The notes below the pieces were generated by a model. It did not search any database and was not told where the DNA came from. It was given only the letters and a program-made list of their open reading frames with translations. From NCBI RefSeq assembly GCF_036227565.1, contig NZ_CP109461.1, positions 434,001 through 498,000 on the forward strand: a stretch of 64,000 bases of DNA, in the 5' to 3' direction. Below, piece by piece: positions 17,149 through 26,190 of the stretch; the stretch's first letter is position 1; each line of letters opens with the position of its first letter. The stretch comes from Streptomyces sp. NBC_01454. Lineage in GTDB: Bacteria; Actinomycetota; Actinomycetes; Streptomycetales; Streptomycetaceae. Position numbers and translations under genes: made by a program.

Positions 17149-19470
17149 ATGCCCATGCTCGGAGGCGTCCGCCCACCGATCGCCGCACTGCTCTGCGCCC
17201 TGCTGGCAGTTTCCGCGTTAACCGCTCTCGGTCTCGGCACCGTTCACGAACAGGATGTGCCCCAGGCCCTGAGCGACGCGGAACGCCAGATCGCCCAGGA
17301 TGCCGCCGGCTCGGTCGGGACCTCCATCAACGCAAGTGCCAGGGCTGTGCGCCGCTCTGCGGCGTCGGCCACACCCGCCGGCAGCAGCAAACCGGCGGCA
17401 GTTCTGCGGTCCCTTCTCCCGACCGGGCACCCTGCGGCGGGCGGTGTGCTGCTCGACCCGCGCACCGGCAAACCGCTGGCGGCCAGTGGGGAAAAGGTGC
17501 CGCTGACCGGGGTGGATGCGAAGGATCTGGCGCGGCCCGATACCGGCAACATCGCGCCCCGGGTGGTCGCTTCCGGCAGTGGCGCACCGCGGCTGCTGCT
17601 CTTCGCCCGGGTGACCGTCCCCGTTGCGGGCCGCAAGCAGGACGAGAACCAGGATCAGGCGGGTGACCTGAGAGGGGATCAGGACGCGGAGGAACGCGGA
17701 CTCCTGCTTGTCGTCTCCGAAAAGGTCGCTGCTCCAGCGGTGTACGGAGCTGGGCGCACCGGGCAACTGGTGGACCGGAACGGCAAGGTGTGTGCGTCCG
17801 CCCCCACCACCGGTGCGGCCCTGACGGCCGCTACCGGCCACCGTGCGCTGCCTGCCGCTGCGGCGAACGCTGCGAACACCGCGAACACCGGCGTCCACAC
17901 CGGCGACGTCTCGGGCAGCGTGCTCGGTGACGGTCACAACGGGCTGCGCAGGGTCACGGGGTGGGCATCGGTCGCCGCGGCGGACGGCAAGGACGACGTC
18001 TCCGGCCTGGGACTGACCGTCCTGACGGCCCGGGAGGTGCCTCCGGCGAAGGCGGGAGGCGACCATATGTGGTTCGCCCTCGTGGCCGCGGGCGTGCTGG
18101 TGGTGATCGCCGTGCTGGTCACCCTGGTGCTGTGGGGCACGATGCAGCGTCCGCTGTTGCGGCTGCATCTGTCCGCTGCCCGGCTGGCCAACGGTGTCGG
18201 CGACATGCCGGGGGGACGTGAGGAGTTGGCGCGGCCGGTGCCTGTTGACGGGTTCGACGAGCCCGGCAGGATCGGCCGGGCGCTGGAGTCGATACGCCGC
18301 CAACTGCTCGGTGAGACGGGGCCGGAGCCGGTGCCGCCGGTGCGGCGCCGCCCCGGCGTCCGGGCTCTGGTGCTCGTCTGCGCCCTCGTCATCGCCGCGT
18401 GGGGGGTGCCGCTGCTGTTCCTGTTCAACCGGGTACCGGCAGCCAAGGCCGTACCGGCAGCCGCCGTCGCCGACCAGCGGGCCCGCACCGAGGCCGCCGC
18501 CGACCGGGTGCAGCGGACCCTTGCCCGGAGCCGCACCGACCTCGCGGCGGCGGCGTCAGCCCTCTCCGGTGCGCCACCCGAGCGGGCGTCGGAGGTGCTG
18601 CGGCGCGAACGCGCCGACCACCCCACGTTCCGGTCGCTGTATGTGCTGGACCGCACCGGTGCCGTCGTGCGGCAAGTGGGCCAGCAGCCGCTGCGCACCC
18701 TCGTCCCTCCCACCGGCGAGGGAATCACCCAGGTCAACACGTCGGGCAAGATCCCCGCGATCGCCGCCTACGCCCGGATACCGGCGGCCAGGAACGCCAA
18801 AGGTGCCAAGAAGGCCGAGGACACCGCCCCGGCAGTGGTCGTCGCAGAGATCGGCGTCGACGAGCTGAACGACCTGGTCACCCGGCCCGGGCTCGGCAAA
18901 GTGTGGCTGACCGACGAGCACCACAGAGTGCTCGCGGCGAGCGTCGGCTTTGAAGCCTTCGAGCCCCTTCCCAGCCGGCGCCTCACCCGTCTGGTGGCCA
19001 AGACCGACGCGGCGCCCGGCAGCGCGGGCAACCCGGCATCGGCCGTGCTGCACGCGGGGACGGCCCCCGGCGAGGGCCTGTCGGTCGCGGCCGCCGTGCC
19101 ACTGGCACCAAAGGGGCCTGCCGCCGGACTCGGCTGGCGGGTGGTCTCCGCCGAGCCTGCCGCAGCGCTCAAACTGGCGGCATATCAGGTCCAGGCACGC
19201 ACCGTGCTGGCCGGGCTGCTGGCCCTGTCCGCGGGGGGCGCCTGCCTGGGCTGGCTGTACATCGTGGTGGTCCGACCGCTGCGCATCCTCACCGGATGCG
19301 CGGAGCGGCTGGCCGGCGGTGACCGCCGCACCGTGCTGTTCCCGGTCCACCACGACGAGTGCGGTTCGGTCACCCGCAGTCTGGAACTGCTCCGGCAGGC
19401 GCTGGTGGAGCGGGACCGTGGCGCCGGAGCCGACCTCGCCGCTGTCCCTGCCCCCTCGAGCGCACCGTAG
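17149..19470 (+). CDS. Two-part HAMP/sensor-like membrane protein, first gene of the pgs-like operon
   Basis: The ATG at 17149 places a membrane segment at residues ~8-28. An upstream in-frame extension has no signal-like character, so I excluded it. The 773-residue protein is a tandem of two similar halves. Each half is a membrane helix, an extracytoplasmic cache-like sensor region, a second helix (ALVAAGVLVVIAVLVTLVL; AGLLALSAGGACLGWLYIVVV) and a HAMP-like linker (RPLLRLHLSAARLANG; RPLRILTGCAERLAGG). No kinase, cyclase or receptor output domain follows. It precedes pgsB by 16 bp and is probably in its operon. A role in sensing or anchoring the polymer machinery, perhaps replacing PgsA, is inference. 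Confidence 0.65.
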   Translation: MPMLGGVRPPIAALLCALLAVSALTALGLGTVHEQDVPQALSDAERQIAQDAAGSVGTSINASARAVRRSAASATPAGSSKPAAVLRSLLPTGHPAAGGVLLDPRTGKPLAASGEKVPLTGVDAKDLARPDTGNIAPRVVASGSGAPRLLLFARVTVPVAGRKQDENQDQAGDLRGDQDAEERGLLLVVSEKVAAPAVYGAGRTGQLVDRNGKVCASAPTTGAALTAATGHRALPAAAANAANTANTGVHTGDVSGSVLGDGHNGLRRVTGWASVAAADGKDDVSGLGLTVLTAREVPPAKAGGDHMWFALVAAGVLVVIAVLVTLVLWGTMQRPLLRLHLSAARLANGVGDMPGGREELARPVPVDGFDEPGRIGRALESIRRQLLGETGPEPVPPVRRRPGVRALVLVCALVIAAWGVPLLFLFNRVPAAKAVPAAAVADQRARTEAAADRVQRTLARSRTDLAAAASALSGAPPERASEVLRRERADHPTFRSLYVLDRTGAVVRQVGQQPLRTLVPPTGEGITQVNTSGKIPAIAAYARIPAARNAKGAKKAEDTAPAVVVAEIGVDELNDLVTRPGLGKVWLTDEHHRVLAASVGFEAFEPLPSRRLTRLVAKTDAAPGSAGNPASAVLHAGTAPGEGLSVAAAVPLAPKGPAAGLGWRVVSAEPAAALKLAAYQVQARTVLAGLLALSAGGACLGWLYIVVVRPLRILTGCAERLAGGDRRTVLFPVHHDECGSVTRSLELLRQALVERDRGAGADLAAVPAPSSAP

Positions 19471-19486
19471 TGAAGGACCAACCGAC

Positions 19487-20833
19487 GTGCTTTTCCTCTA
19501 TGTTGTGCTGCTGCTGAGCTGTGCCGCCCTGCTGATCGCCGGCGTGCTGGAGCAGCGGCGCCACTACGCCGCGCTGGCGCAGATCCCCACCCGGGTGCTG
19601 GTCAACGGCATTCGCGGCAAGAGTTCGATCACCCGGCTGTGCGCGGGGGCGCTGCGCGGCGGTGGTCTGGTCACCGTGGCCAAGACCACCGGCACCGCTG
19701 CCCGGTTCATCCACCCGGACGCCACCGAGGAGCCGGTGTACCGGAAGTTCGGCATCGCGAACGTCGTCGAGCAGATCGGCATCGTCCGGCGCGCGGCGGC
19801 ATACCGGCCGTGCGCCCTGGTGATCGAGTGCATGGCGGTGATGCCCGCACTTCAGGAGGTCAACCAGGACAAGCTGATCCGCTCCACCATCGGCGTGCTG
19901 TGCAACGTGCGCGAGGACCACCTCGCCGAAATGGGGCCGACGTTGGACGATGTGGCCCGCTCGCTGTCCCGGTCGATGCCGTTCGACGGGATCTGCGTCA
20001 CCGCCGAGCAGGAGCGGCTGCACATCCTCCAGGAGGAGGCGGACAAGCGGAGGTGCCGCCTGATCGCCGTCGATCCGGAGTCGGTCACCGACGAGGAGCT
20101 GCGCGAGTTCAGCTGGTTCACCTTCAAGGAGAACGTCGCCATCGCGCTGGCCGTGGCCGAACTGCTCGGTGTGGACCGGGCCACCGCACTGCGCGGTATG
20201 TGGGACGCGCCGCCGGACCCCGGTGTGCTCTCCGTCGAGCGCTACCGCACACCGGACGGCAAGCGGCTGCGCTTCGCCAATGTCTTCGCCGCCAACGACC
20301 CCGAGTCGACGCTGATGAACGTCCGTCAGCTGGAGGAGCTCGGTGCGATCCGCCGCCCGCTGAACGTGGTGATCAACTGTCGCCCGGACCGGGTGGAACG
20401 CAATGGGCAGATGGGAGCGATCGTCCCCGACCTGGCCCCGGAGACGGTGTTCCTCATCGGGCATCCGACCAAGAGCGCCCTCGACGGCATCCCGCCGGGC
20501 TCGCCGGGCCGGGTGGTGGATCTGGGCGGCGACCGGCGCGACGCGCAGGAGCTGACCCACGCCCTCCTCGCCGAACTCGCCCCGGATTCCTCGCTGGTGG
20601 CCGTCGGCAATATCCACGGCCAGGGCGAACTCCTCCTGGATCACCTCGGCAAGCTGGCCCCGGACCATGCCGACGAGCCGCTTCCGGTCGCGCACCCGCC
20701 CGAGACGGAGCCGTACAGCTGGGTGGGGTCGCTGAACGGCCCGACGTCCGGCGCACCTGTCCCGAGCCCCTCCTCCGCCCATACCGATGCCCCTGCCGAT
20801 TCCCGGTACGAAACCGCAAGGAAGCCGCTGTGA
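19487..20833 (+). CDS. pgsB: Poly-gamma-glutamate synthase PgsB/CapB
   Basis: The GTG at 19487 has AAGGA 9 bases upstream. The 448-residue protein starts with a membrane segment (LFLYVVLLLSCAALLIAGVL), as in Bacillus PgsB/CapB. It then has the Mur-ligase-type ATP loop GIRGKSSITR (residues 41-50). Further family signatures are TGTAARFIHPDA, ALVIECMAVMPALQ, CNVREDHLAEMGPT, FAANDPESTLM and VGNIHGQGELLL. PgsB joins glutamate units through gamma-amide bonds, with an acyl-phosphate intermediate, at the membrane together with PgsC. The C-terminal ~50 residues (after ~395) are Pro/Ser-rich and extra. The stop overlaps the pgsC start (GTGA). Confidence 0.92.
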   Translation: MLFLYVVLLLSCAALLIAGVLEQRRHYAALAQIPTRVLVNGIRGKSSITRLCAGALRGGGLVTVAKTTGTAARFIHPDATEEPVYRKFGIANVVEQIGIVRRAAAYRPCALVIECMAVMPALQEVNQDKLIRSTIGVLCNVREDHLAEMGPTLDDVARSLSRSMPFDGICVTAEQERLHILQEEADKRRCRLIAVDPESVTDEELREFSWFTFKENVAIALAVAELLGVDRATALRGMWDAPPDPGVLSVERYRTPDGKRLRFANVFAANDPESTLMNVRQLEELGAIRRPLNVVINCRPDRVERNGQMGAIVPDLAPETVFLIGHPTKSALDGIPPGSPGRVVDLGGDRRDAQELTHALLAELAPDSSLVAVGNIHGQGELLLDHLGKLAPDHADEPLPVAHPPETEPYSWVGSLNGPTSGAPVPSPSSAHTDAPADSRYETARKPL

Positions 20834-21312
20834 TCCCCGTCATCGTCACTCCGCAGACCGCCGCACTGGGGATCGCCCTCGGACTGCTCTTCTCGCTGAT
20901 CTGCTATCTGACCACCAACCTCTCTCCCGGCGGCATGATCACCCCCGGCTGGCTGGCGCTGACCCTCGTCACCGATGTGGTCCGGGCCGCGATGATGATC
21001 GGCGTCACGGCCCTCACCCTCGCCGCGACCAAGCTCCTCCAGCGTCATGTGATCCTTTACGGGAAGCGGCTGTTCGCCGCCGTGGTGCTGTCCGCGGTAC
21101 TGCTCCAGACCACGGTGATGCTCGCCCTCCAGCACGAGTTCCCGCTCCTCTACACCGCCCAGACCCTGGGCTTCATCGTGCCCGGCCTGATCGCCTATCA
21201 GCTGGTCCGCCAGCCGTTGGCGGCCACCGTGGTCTCCACCACCGCGGTGACCCTCGGCACGTATGTGGTGCTGGTTGCCGGGCTGCTGCTGGGGGCGCTG
21301 CCCGTCGGCTGA
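20830..21312 (+). CDS. pgsC: Poly-gamma-glutamate synthase membrane subunit PgsC/CapC
   Basis: The GTG at 20830 overlaps the pgsB stop. The 160-residue protein is almost entirely hydrophobic, with about five membrane segments. It carries the PgsC/CapC signatures LICYLTTNLSPGGMITPGWL near the N-terminus and LGFIVPGLIAYQL in the middle. PgsC is the integral partner of PgsB in the synthase and is thought to take part in chain translocation. Length and gene order match the family. No PgsA/PgsE homologue follows; the next gene encodes a hydrolase. Confidence 0.92.
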   Translation: MIPVIVTPQTAALGIALGLLFSLICYLTTNLSPGGMITPGWLALTLVTDVVRAAMMIGVTALTLAATKLLQRHVILYGKRLFAAVVLSAVLLQTTVMLALQHEFPLLYTAQTLGFIVPGLIAYQLVRQPLAATVVSTTAVTLGTYVVLVAGLLLGALPVG

Positions 21313-21361
21313 ACGAGCCACACGCGTCCGCCGTACGCATCCGCACGCAGAGGAGGTCACC

Positions 21362-22402
21362 ATGGGCACCCACCCCACCCCGTCCGGCAGGCCCAGTCGC
21401 CGTCAGGTCCTGGCCTGCGCCGCCGGTCTGGCCTCCGCCGGAGCGATCACCGGATACGCCTGGCACCACTTCCGAAGCGGCGTGCCGGGCAGTGACGTCC
21501 CGGTACCGGCCGGCGGCTACCGCTTCGAGCGCCGCGCCGCGCCCGCCCGTACGGTGGTGCGCGCCGCCGACGACCGCGTGCTGGCCACCTTCACCGACGG
21601 CGCCCGCACCGCGCTGCTGACCGGCCCGACCCGTACCTGGAGCGAGCCGCGCACCACCGGCGCGGTGGTGCGCAGTGACGCCTGGGTACGGCTGATGGGC
21701 GACGCATGGAGCCAGGGCAAGGAGCGCACCCACTGGTTCCGCGAGTGGTTCCCCAAGGCGCTGGCCGACCGCAGTCCGGACGTCTTCGCCGTGGCCTTCC
21801 AGTACGGCGACGGGGCACCCGATCTGCGCACCGCATCGGGCCGGCGCTACGCCGGCAACGCCCGCTTCGGGCCGCGTGTCCCCGGGCAGTCGGAGACGTC
21901 GTTCCACTACCGCGATGAGAAGTCCGACTTCTACGACTACCTCGGCGTTCCCTGGACCTTCCCGGACGGCGTCCGCAAGTACCCGGAGAAGGAACGCTAC
22001 GGAGCCGTGGACTGCTCCGGCTTCATGCGCCTGGTCTGGGGCTACCGGATGGGCTACCCCATGCACGCCACCAACAGCCCGGGGATCGGCCTGCCCCGCC
22101 GGGCCTACGCCATCGCCACCCGGGCCCCCGGCGTGCTGCTGATCCCGAACACCGGCCGGCCACCTGCCGACTTCAGCCAGCTGCTCCCCGGCGACCTCGT
22201 CTTCTTCGCCATCGACATCGGCAGACCGCACGGCATCGACCACTGCGGCATCTACCTGGGGCCGGACACCGACGGGCGCCCGCGCTTCTACTCCAGCCGC
22301 TCGCGGGCCAACGGGCCCACCATGGGCGACTTGGCCGGCCGCGCGACGCTCGACGGCCCTGGCTTCTACGCCCAGGGATTCCGCATGGCCCGCCGCCTGT
22401 GA
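21362..22402 (+). CDS. Exported NlpC/P60-family hydrolase of the pgs-like operon
   Basis: The ATG at 21362 follows a strong AGGAGG 7 bases upstream. The 346-residue product begins with a Tat-type signal (PSRRQVLACAAGLASAG). The NlpC/P60 fold lies in the C-terminal half: catalytic Cys218 in VDCSGFMRLVW and His294 in IDHCGIYLG, with LLPGDLVFF between them. NlpC/P60 enzymes cut gamma-D-glutamyl bonds in peptidoglycan, and the Bacillus poly-gamma-glutamate hydrolase PgdS belongs to this family. In this operon the likely role is trimming or releasing the gamma-glutamyl polymer, but peptidoglycan remodelling is not excluded. The stop overlaps the next start (GTGA). Confidence 0.85.
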   Translation: MGTHPTPSGRPSRRQVLACAAGLASAGAITGYAWHHFRSGVPGSDVPVPAGGYRFERRAAPARTVVRAADDRVLATFTDGARTALLTGPTRTWSEPRTTGAVVRSDAWVRLMGDAWSQGKERTHWFREWFPKALADRSPDVFAVAFQYGDGAPDLRTASGRRYAGNARFGPRVPGQSETSFHYRDEKSDFYDYLGVPWTFPDGVRKYPEKERYGAVDCSGFMRLVWGYRMGYPMHATNSPGIGLPRRAYAIATRAPGVLLIPNTGRPPADFSQLLPGDLVFFAIDIGRPHGIDHCGIYLGPDTDGRPRFYSSRSRANGPTMGDLAGRATLDGPGFYAQGFRMARRL

Positions 22403-24363
22403 AACCGACGCCCCCAGCCCGCCGCCCCAAGAGAGACCCCGCCATGGCCACCGCCCCCCTCACCCGGGACCCCGCCGACAGCCGCCCCCGCACGGACGGC
22501 ATCACACGCACCCTCCGCGCCACGCTCCGTCAACGAATATCCATCAGCCGGGAGTCCTGCGCCCTGCTGCTGATCCTGGCAGCTGCCACGGTGCTTTACA
22601 CCTGGGCCATCGAGCGTGCCGGGGTGCACCCGTACTACAGCGCGGCCGTGCGGTCTATGGCGGCGGACTGGCACGCCTTCGTCTTCGGCGGGCTCGACCC
22701 GAGCGGCTCGCTCACCCTGGACAAAATCCCCGGGGCGCTGTGGCCGCAGGCCCTTTCCGTCAGGCTCCTCGGACCGTACAACTGGGCGGCGGTACTGCCG
22801 CAGGTGCTGGAGGGCCTCCTCGCCGTCTGGGCGCTGCACCGGATCGTCCGTGCCTGGGCCGGCCCCTTGGCAGGGCTGCTCGCCGCGCTGGCACTCACCC
22901 TCACCCCGGTCACCGTCGCGCTCAACCGGCACAACATCCCCGACACCTTGCTCGTTCTGCTGCTGGTCCTCGCGGCGGGATCGCTGCAGAAGGCCGTCCG
23001 CACCGGGAAACTGCTGCCGCTGCTCGTCTGCGGAACATGGGTGGGGCTGGCCTTCCAGGCCAAGATGGTGCAAGCCTGGCTCGTCCTGCCGGTCTTCGCC
23101 GCGGTGTACCAACTGGCGGCACCCGGCTCCTGGTGGGACCGGGCCCGGCGGCTGCTGCTCGCCGGGATCACCGCACTAGTCGTCTCCTGCTCCTGGCTGC
23201 TGCTGGTATGGGTCACCCCCGCCGCGAGCCGTCCCTACCTCGACGGAACCACCAACAACAACCCCTTCACCCTGGTCTTCGGCTACAACGGGCTGAGCCG
23301 CTTCGGCCACGACCCGCACGCGCTGGGCGCCGTCGCCGGCACCGCCGCCAGCCGCACCACCGGGAACACGGGGTGGACCATGGTGGTCAACCAGAGCGTG
23401 GGCCCGCAGATCGCCTGGCTCCTGCCGCTCGCCGTACTGGCCTTGGCGCTGGGCGTGTGGTGGCGCGCCGGACGACCGCGCACCGACGGGCCGCGGACAG
23501 GGTTCCTGCTCTGGGGCGGCTGGCTGGTGATGCACCTCGTGGTCTTCAGCAACTCCAACGGCAACCACGGCTACTACATGGCCGTACTGGCCCCGGCCCT
23601 CGCCGCGCTGACCGGGGGCGGAATCGCCCTCTTCCGGTCCGAGTACCACACCGGTGGCCGACGTCGAGCGGCACTGCCCGTCGCAGTCGGGCTCACGGCA
23701 CTGTGGGCCGCGGTAATTGACGGCCCGCACAGCGAATTCGCGCCCTGGCTGCTGCCGGTGGTGCTGATGCTCGGCCTGTGCGGGACCGTCGGCCTGTGGA
23801 CCAGCGGGCCCCACACCACACGGCCGGCGGTGCACAGCGCCCTGGCGGCGTCCCTGGCGGCCGTACTCCTCGCCCCGGCCGTCTGGGCCGCCTCCTGCCT
23901 GAACCCGCGCTACCCCGGCTCACCGATCGAACCCCTGGCCGGACCGGTCGGCCCCGGTTTCCACGGTACGCACCATCACCGGGCCAAGGTCCTCCGAAAC
24001 CCCTTGAACACACCGTCCACGCGGGACACCGCACTGCTGAAGTACCTCTCCGCGCACCGTTCCGGCGAGAAGTACCTGCTCGCCACCCAAGCCGCCTACG
24101 GCGCCGAGCCCCTGCTGCGCGCCACCCCGCAACCCATGCTGGTCATGGGCGGCTTCACCGGCCTGACCCCCTACCCGACCGCACGACGGCTCAGTGACCT
24201 GGTCTCCACCCACCAACTGCGCTACACCCTGCTCACCACGCGCCGCCCGTCCACACCGGCATCGGCCTGGGTGAAGAGAAGCTGCACCGCCATCTCCCCA
24301 CGTGCCTACGGTCAGACCTCGGACGGAAGCTTCACCCTCTACGACTGCGCCGGCGGCACATGA
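22399..24363 (+). CDS. GT39-type membrane glycosyltransferase, last gene of the pgs-like operon
   Basis: The GTG at 22399 is coupled to the upstream stop (GTGA), as elsewhere in this operon; the ATG at 22444 is an alternative. The 654-residue protein has about a dozen hydrophobic segments. The first outer loop has YSAAVRSMAADWHAFVFGG, LDPSGSLTLDK and LWPQALS, then LPQVLEG, LNRHNIPDT and the DGTTNNNPF loop. A soluble C-terminal domain contains YLLATQAAYG and VMGGFTG. It is a clear paralogue of the GT39 gene at 5.8-7.8 kb. Presence in the pgs operon suggests glycosylation of an envelope component or anchor linked to polymer export; this is inference. Confidence 0.85.
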   Translation: MKPTPPARRPKRDPAMATAPLTRDPADSRPRTDGITRTLRATLRQRISISRESCALLLILAAATVLYTWAIERAGVHPYYSAAVRSMAADWHAFVFGGLDPSGSLTLDKIPGALWPQALSVRLLGPYNWAAVLPQVLEGLLAVWALHRIVRAWAGPLAGLLAALALTLTPVTVALNRHNIPDTLLVLLLVLAAGSLQKAVRTGKLLPLLVCGTWVGLAFQAKMVQAWLVLPVFAAVYQLAAPGSWWDRARRLLLAGITALVVSCSWLLLVWVTPAASRPYLDGTTNNNPFTLVFGYNGLSRFGHDPHALGAVAGTAASRTTGNTGWTMVVNQSVGPQIAWLLPLAVLALALGVWWRAGRPRTDGPRTGFLLWGGWLVMHLVVFSNSNGNHGYYMAVLAPALAALTGGGIALFRSEYHTGGRRRAALPVAVGLTALWAAVIDGPHSEFAPWLLPVVLMLGLCGTVGLWTSGPHTTRPAVHSALAASLAAVLLAPAVWAASCLNPRYPGSPIEPLAGPVGPGFHGTHHHRAKVLRNPLNTPSTRDTALLKYLSAHRSGEKYLLATQAAYGAEPLLRATPQPMLVMGGFTGLTPYPTARRLSDLVSTHQLRYTLLTTRRPSTPASAWVKRSCTAISPRAYGQTSDGSFTLYDCAGGT

Positions 24364-24452
24364 CCTCCTGAACACGACGAGTTCTGCGGCCCACACACGT
24401 ATACCGCGCCTGGGTCGCACGGAGTCTGCGTGCCCGGAGTGGGCCTCAGCCC

Positions 24453-24724
24453 ACCGCTTGACCGGTAGCACCGCGCTGATCCGGAATCCGCCCCCGGGCC
24501 GCGGCCCGGCGTCCAGGCGGCCGCCGACCATACCGACCCGTTCGCGCATCCCGATCAGCCCGTGTCCGAGCCTGTCGGCCCCGCCCTGCTCGTGCACCTC
24601 GTGCTGCGCGCCACGCCCGTCGTCCTCGACCAGCAGATCCAGCGCGTCGCTGCCGTAGACGAGGCGTACGAGCGCGCTCACGTCCGGGCCGCCATGCTTA
24701 CGGGTGTGGGTGAGCGCCTCACGC
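24453..24724 (-). pseudogene. Relic of a NarL-type histidine-kinase ATPase domain
   Basis: The minus strand reads EALTHTRKHG, LVRLVYGSDALDLLVEDDGR and GHGLIGMRERVGMVGGRLD, then GGGFRISAVLPV. This is the N-box to G-box part of an HATPase_c domain. The dimerisation domain and sensor are missing, and no intact partner regulator is near. Confidence 0.7.
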
Positions 24725-24849
24725 CTTCCCCCGCCCCGCCCGTTGCTACGAGCGACGCACCACCGTCATCGATGCATTTTCGACCTCGCCGACACGATCA
24801 TCACGGTGCGCGGTCTGAGCCGGCAGGCATGGACGACTCACCACTGGGA

Positions 24850-25170
24850 CGAACGCCCGAACCGCCGCCCCGGCGCTCGCGTTCGTCCAGTACCGGTTGA
24901 CGATCGTCGCACCCAGCCCCGTAAGCCGGTCCACCTCGTCCTGCAGTCGCCCGTCAACGGGGTTCAGCCACAGCCGCGGCTGGTTTCGCGGGTGCTCAGT
25001 GGCTCGCTGCTGCACGAGGTGCAGGGAAAAGCCCACCTCGCCGTCGGGCGCGATGCGGACACCGTCGACGCCTGGCCCCATCGGAGCGCCCAGCGCCGCT
25101 TCCCAAAACTCTCCCAGCCCGCTGGTCTCCGCGAAGCTGAGACGGCAACGCACCGCGCCTCCGCCGGATT
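24850..25170 (-). pseudogene. Relic of a glyoxalase/VOC-superfamily protein
   Basis: The minus strand contains GLGEFWEAALGAP, HPRNQPRLWLNPV and EVDRLTGLGAT, matching one half of a VOC (glyoxalase/bleomycin-resistance) fold. The expected DPEGNEF-type ending is absent and the frame runs on through unrelated sequence. It is partial and probably non-functional. Confidence 0.5.
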
Positions 25171-25188
25171 TGGCGGGGCTGCGGTGCG

Positions 25189-26168
25189 TTACAGGCTGCC
25201 GCGCAGGTGGTCTTGGCGGGCGGTGACCAGGGCGCGCCAGCGCTGCCGGACGGTGTGGGCGTCCTCCAGCCACCAGGTGGCGCTCTCCGCGGGCTGGGGC
25301 AGGCCGCCCATGGCGGTGGCGATGTCGACGTAATAGGCGAAGTCGCCACCCTCGATCGCCTGGCGCAGGCGATCGAGGGTGGCGGCCAGGTCGTCGTCGG
25401 CGCCGCGTACGGCGTGGTGGAAGGCGGTGGCAGTCTCGATGAGCGGGGTGGGCCAGGGCAGGCCGGCGACGGTGGTCTCGGTGCGCAGCACGGTGGCGCG
25501 GTTGATGACGTCGCCCTCGGTGCCGGCGTCGCGCACGAGGGCCGCGACGGCGGCGTAGAAGGTGGTGGCGCGCTGGTCGAGGTGGTCGAGGTACTGGTGG
25601 GCGAGGGCGAGTTCGTCGTCGGCGCGCAGCGGATCGGCGAAGGCGACCACCAGGGCCAGGAGGGTCTGGGCGATGGCCCGCTCGCCCGGGGCGTCGTGCT
25701 GTTCGGCCTCCGTGCGTGCGTCCTCGAAGGCGGCGGCGGCACGCTCGATGTCGCCGTGCGGGAAGCGGATGTGGGCCAGGACGCGGTGGTGGCGGCCCTT
25801 CCAGCCCAGGGCCGGGACGGCGGCCAGAGCTCTGGGGAAGTCGCCGCGGATCCGGGCGAGGTCGGCCATGCCGCGGCGGCTGCGCGGGGCGAGCCGGCCA
25901 TCGGCCTCGGCGACCTGGCGCATGCCGGTAAGGGCTTGGCCGGTGCGGCCGAGGTCCGTGGGCCTTGGCCCGGTAGTACAGGGCGAGTTCGGCGAGTCCC
26001 CCGGACAGCAGGCCGGTGTCCAGGACGGAGGTGAGGCGCTCGGCGGTGCGCTCGCGGTGCTCGTGCCGGCGGCGCGTGATGGCGTCGAGGAGCTCGGCCA
26101 GAGCGTCGGCGGATGTGTCCGGGCCCGGCTGCGGCTCGGAACCGGGGGAGGAGGCCGCGGTGGGAGAA
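25189..26168 (-). pseudogene. Broken TPR-type protein
   Basis: The last 244 codons (from about 25923 to 25189) are open and helical: MADLARIRGDFPRALAAVPA, GDIERAAAAFEDARTEAEQ and similar TPR-like repeats. The preceding part, SADALAELLDAITRRRHEHR and LSGGLAELALYYRAKAHG, is in another frame. The break lies at about 25950-25970. No N-terminal ATPase or helix-turn-helix domain remains upstream of 26168. Similar TPR proteins occur as accessory regulators in actinobacterial integrative elements, which fits the neighbouring integrase. Confidence 0.55.
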
Positions 26169-26190
26169 CAGGGGCGGCTCGGGCCGGGGT

